From Candidatus Stahliibacteriota bacterium CG08_land_8_20_14_0_20_40_26 (GTDB taxonomy: Bacteria > Hydrothermota > UBA3073), in contig PEYP01000032.1 in the NCBI GenBank assembly GCA_002774315.1, positions 1 through 8,411 of the forward strand: DNA of 8,411 nucleotides, given 5' to 3'. Shown here piece after piece: positions 6,967 through 8,411 of the stretch (within the stretch, counting starts at the first letter, position 1; every line of letters begins with the position of its first letter). Under the pieces are notes generated by a model that saw only the letters and a list, made by a program, of their open reading frames with translations, ran no database searches and was not told where the DNA came from. A program made the position numbers and the translations under genes.

Positions 6967-7037
6967 GAGGAGGTAAAACAAGCATGAATGGTATTGGGTC
7001 CAATGGGGTTAGGCTGAAAAATAGAAATTATTTGTGA
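6967..7037 (+). pseudogene. Ribosome binding site and gene start truncated by a REP-like sequence
   Basis: GAGGAGGT (6967-6974) precedes ATG 6984 by 9 bases. The frame reads MNGIGS and then enters AATGGGGTTAGGCT (7002-7015), a one-base variant of AATGGGGTCAGGCT at 6765-6778; it stops at TGA 7035-7037 after 17 codons. The simplest reading is that a repeat inserted after the sixth codon and the rest of the gene was lost. The upstream GATACA sites may be its former operator. A functional 17-residue peptide cannot be excluded. Confidence 0.4.
7002..7019 (+). repeat. Second, degenerate REP-like half element
   Basis: AATGGGGTTAGGCT matches the left arm of the element at 6765-6778 except for one C-to-T change. 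No CCTGACCCC-like right arm follows within the next 90 bases, so this is a half copy. Confidence 0.45.
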
Positions 7038-7065
7038 GGGATGGGGGATAGGATGGAATAATACT

Positions 7066-7083
7066 TGCCCACCGGCAGGCAGG
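7066..7083. repeat. GGCAGGCAGG-type short repeat
   Basis: The sequence GCCCACCGGCAGGCAGG resembles half of the CCTGCC/GGCAGG intergenic palindromes scattered in several uncultivated bacterial genomes. Only one copy is present and its full palindrome is not formed, so assignment is tentative. Confidence 0.25.
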
Positions 7084-7102
7084 TTTGTCAAAATGAGGAT
7101 TC

Positions 7103-7201
7103 TGGGGTCAGACCTGAAGAAAGAAAATACTTGACATAAGAAGAAATCTGGTGGGGTTATTTATTTTCATCAGGAGAAGAAAGGATCAAGTCTTGACCTC
7201 A
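7103..7201 (+). repeat. Third, degenerate REP-like element with inverted ends
   Basis: The left end TGGGGTCAGACCTGA (7103-7117) is matched, inverted, by TCAAGTCTTGACCTCA (7186-7201), whose complement reads TGAGGTCAAGACTTGA. The roughly 70 bases between carry no gene. The ends are more alike to each other than to the copy at 6768-6833, and the GTCAGACCTG variant suggests a separate subfamily. It ends exactly where the stem-loop at 7202 begins. Confidence 0.45.
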
Positions 7202-7258
7202 GTGAAATAGCTCCCCGTGGAGTAGATTGCTCACTACACCGGGCGAGCCACATTTCAC
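7202..7258 (+). ncRNA. 57-nt stem-loop in the leader of the AlbA_2 gene
   Basis: GTGAAAT (7202-7208) pairs perfectly with ATTTCAC (7252-7258). Inside, CTC (7211-7213) pairs with GAG (7245-7247), CC with GG (7215-7216 with 7242-7243), TGG with CCG (7218-7220 with 7239-7241) and GTAG (7222-7225) with CTAC (7234-7237), around an 8-base loop. A competing pairing joins TTCACCA (7254-7260) to TGGTGAA (7282-7288), so the outer stem and this one exclude each other. It may be a regulatory leader, a small RNA or a repeat relic. The strand is assumed from the gene that follows at 7401. Confidence 0.35.
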
Positions 7259-7400
7259 CAGCAGGCATTGGACATTTTTCTTGGTGAAGGAGATTCAATC
7301 TCTGGTCTTTAAATTACAGATCTATCACCTGCCCGACTATATCCATGCGGACCCGGGGGACGGATCCTTCGGAACAAGTTTTGCTTTGTGAGAGGGAAAT

Positions 7401-8411
7401 ATGACTAAATTCATTGATAAGAAAGAATCAGAAAATCTTGAATTTAAAAAATCCGTCGGAGAGTGGAAAGAAATTGTGGAAACAGTTGCTGCATTCTCTA
7501 ACACAAGCGGCGGACAGATAATTGTTGGTGTATCAAAGTCTGGAAAGATTGTTGGAATGGAAATAGGAAAAAGTACGATTGAAGATTTAACAAATAAAAT
7601 TGTCACTAATACCGACCCAAAAATTTATCCCAAAATTGCAGCAGAAAAAATTGGAGAGAAAAATGTTATCGTAATAGAAGTTAATGAGTCTACTGATAAA
7701 CTGGTCTTGGCATTCGGTAGACCTTTTAAAAGGGTGGGCAAATCTACTATCAGGATGTCCAAAGATGAATACGAAACATCAATTCTTGAGAAACACAAAG
7801 AAAAGTTGCGTTTTGATAATCAAATCTGTAAGAATGCGAAATTAAACGATATAAACAATGATGGCATTATTGAATTTTTGAAAAAAGCAAAAACCGAACG
7901 AGGATTAGATATTGAATTAGATTTATCGTTAAAAGAGATATTGATGCGTTTGAAATTAATAAAAGATAGCAAGTTAATTAATTCTGCCATATTATTATTT
8001 GGTAATAATCCACAAGATTTTTTTATTCAGACCGAAGTAAAATGTGTCAGGTTTAAAGGAACAGGAGTCACTGGCACAATGATTGATATGAAGGACATCG
8101 GTAGCAATCTAATTGACCAGGTAATAGAGGTAGAGAAATTTATTTTTAGCCACATCTCTTTGACATCTTGGATTGAAAACGGAAAAATTGAAAGGCAGGA
8201 AAAGTGGGAATATCCGCCTAAGGCAATTAGAGAAGCGTTGGTTAATGCAATTGCCCATCGTGATTACAGGTCTCCGTCTAAGGTTCAGGTCAGAATATTC
8301 GATGACCGAATTGAATTCTGGAATCCAGGTAAATTACCAGAGGGATGGACTGTTGAAACATTAAAAGAGAAGCATGAGTCAAAGCCGTTCAATCCACTTA
8401 TTGCCCGTGCT
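7401..8411 (+). CDS. AlbA_2 (Schlafen-type) DNA-binding / GHKL ATPase-like protein, COG2865 group; 3' partial
   Basis: The frame is open from ATG 7401 to the window end (337 codons). Residues 9-44 (ESENLEFK, then AAFSNTSGGQIIVGV at 30-44) are the AlbA_2 signature, a Schlafen-related nucleic-acid-binding domain. Residues 275-289 (AIREALVNAIAHRDY) match the N-box of the GHKL-type ATPase domain that follows AlbA_2 in COG2865 proteins, often labelled putative transcriptional regulator or RecG-like helicase. FDDRIEFWNPGKLPEG shortly after fits the same domain. The C-terminal winged-helix region expected in full-length members (about 450-550 residues) lies beyond the window. The weak ribosome binding site AGAGGGA (7391-7397) abuts the start. 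It is separated from the upstream genes by a repeat-rich region of about 660 bases and probably has its own promoter. Such proteins are frequent in defence and mobile regions; the precise function is unknown. Confidence 0.85.
   Translation, partial: MTKFIDKKESENLEFKKSVGEWKEIVETVAAFSNTSGGQIIVGVSKSGKIVGMEIGKSTIEDLTNKIVTNTDPKIYPKIAAEKIGEKNVIVIEVNESTDKLVLAFGRPFKRVGKSTIRMSKDEYETSILEKHKEKLRFDNQICKNAKLNDINNDGIIEFLKKAKTERGLDIELDLSLKEILMRLKLIKDSKLINSAILLFGNNPQDFFIQTEVKCVRFKGTGVTGTMIDMKDIGSNLIDQVIEVEKFIFSHISLTSWIENGKIERQEKWEYPPKAIREALVNAIAHRDYRSPSKVQVRIFDDRIEFWNPGKLPEGWTVETLKEKHESKPFNPLIARA

Noticed and set aside
7131..7160. TTGACA as a -35 box for the AlbA_2 gene
   Set aside because: It lies inside the REP-like element, where TTGACA is part of a repeat type, and no acceptable -10 follows at 16-18 bases.
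7206..7391. Forward open frame without a start codon, containing LPDYIHADPGDGSFG, ending just before the AlbA_2 gene
   Set aside because: It has no start or ribosome binding site and I do not recognise it; the same bases form a strong stem-loop. It could be a decayed gene, but nothing decides this.
7337..7606. Reverse-strand frame of 89 codons across the AlbA_2 gene start
   Set aside because: It overlaps the AlbA_2 domain, whose motifs are clear on the forward strand; no ribosome binding site or motif supports the reverse frame.
8173..8364. 63-codon forward frame near the right end
   Set aside because: It is an out-of-frame shadow of the GHKL-type domain of the AlbA_2 protein.
1..8411. CRISPR arrays, tRNA and rRNA genes
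   Set aside because: No regularly spaced direct repeats and no tRNA- or rRNA-like sequence were seen anywhere in the window.

Overview
The window is AT-rich bacterial DNA with strong Shine-Dalgarno sequences (AAAGGAGGT, GAGGAGGT) ahead of gene starts. It carries several copies of a GGGGTCAG-type palindromic repeat that, from general knowledge, is common in uncultivated bacterial lineages that have REP-associated (Y1-type) transposases. No marker gene fixes the taxon, so the host is best called an unidentified, probably uncultivated bacterium. The content is that of a defence or mobile accessory island with visible decay between the intact genes.

Left part (1-3568): two tightly coupled genes. 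The first, cut off by the window start, is the C-terminal two thirds of a COG1743-type N6-adenine DNA methylase (DPPY motif). It ends in a domain that looks like a PD-(D/E)XK-type nuclease. One base after its stop, with its own ribosome binding site inside the methylase gene, comes a 564-residue AAA+ ATPase of the MCM/MoxR-like type. It has an unusual Walker B in which the usual Asp is Pro. Together they look like a compact ATP-dependent restriction-modification or BREX-like module that I cannot assign to a named system.

Middle scar (3569-4060): no intact gene. It holds the C-terminal tail of an Eco57I/PglX-like methylase (3593-3748), a gene start with a perfect Shine-Dalgarno that stops after 13 codons (3771), and a second methylase-like C-terminal tail (3966-4034). 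Between the start and the second tail lies a compact element of about 176 nt with long-range base pairing and a possible pseudoknot (3787-3962). It is the best candidate in the window for a structured non-coding RNA or RNA-bearing mobile element.

Right-centre (4061-6740): a complete UvrD/Rep-like SF1 helicase, a frameshifted remnant of a translationally coupled gene directly after it, and a small M48-like zinc metallopeptidase.

Right intergenic region (6741-7400): a clean REP-like hairpin (6768-6833), an operator-like cluster of GATACA sites followed by a strong Shine-Dalgarno and a start codon whose gene is cut short by a second REP-like sequence (6984-7037), and a third, degenerate REP-like element (7103-7201). 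The third element directly abuts a 57-nt stem-loop (7202-7258).

Right end (7401-8411): the first 337 residues of an AlbA_2 (Schlafen-type) DNA-binding plus GHKL-ATPase-like protein of the COG2865 group, running off the window.
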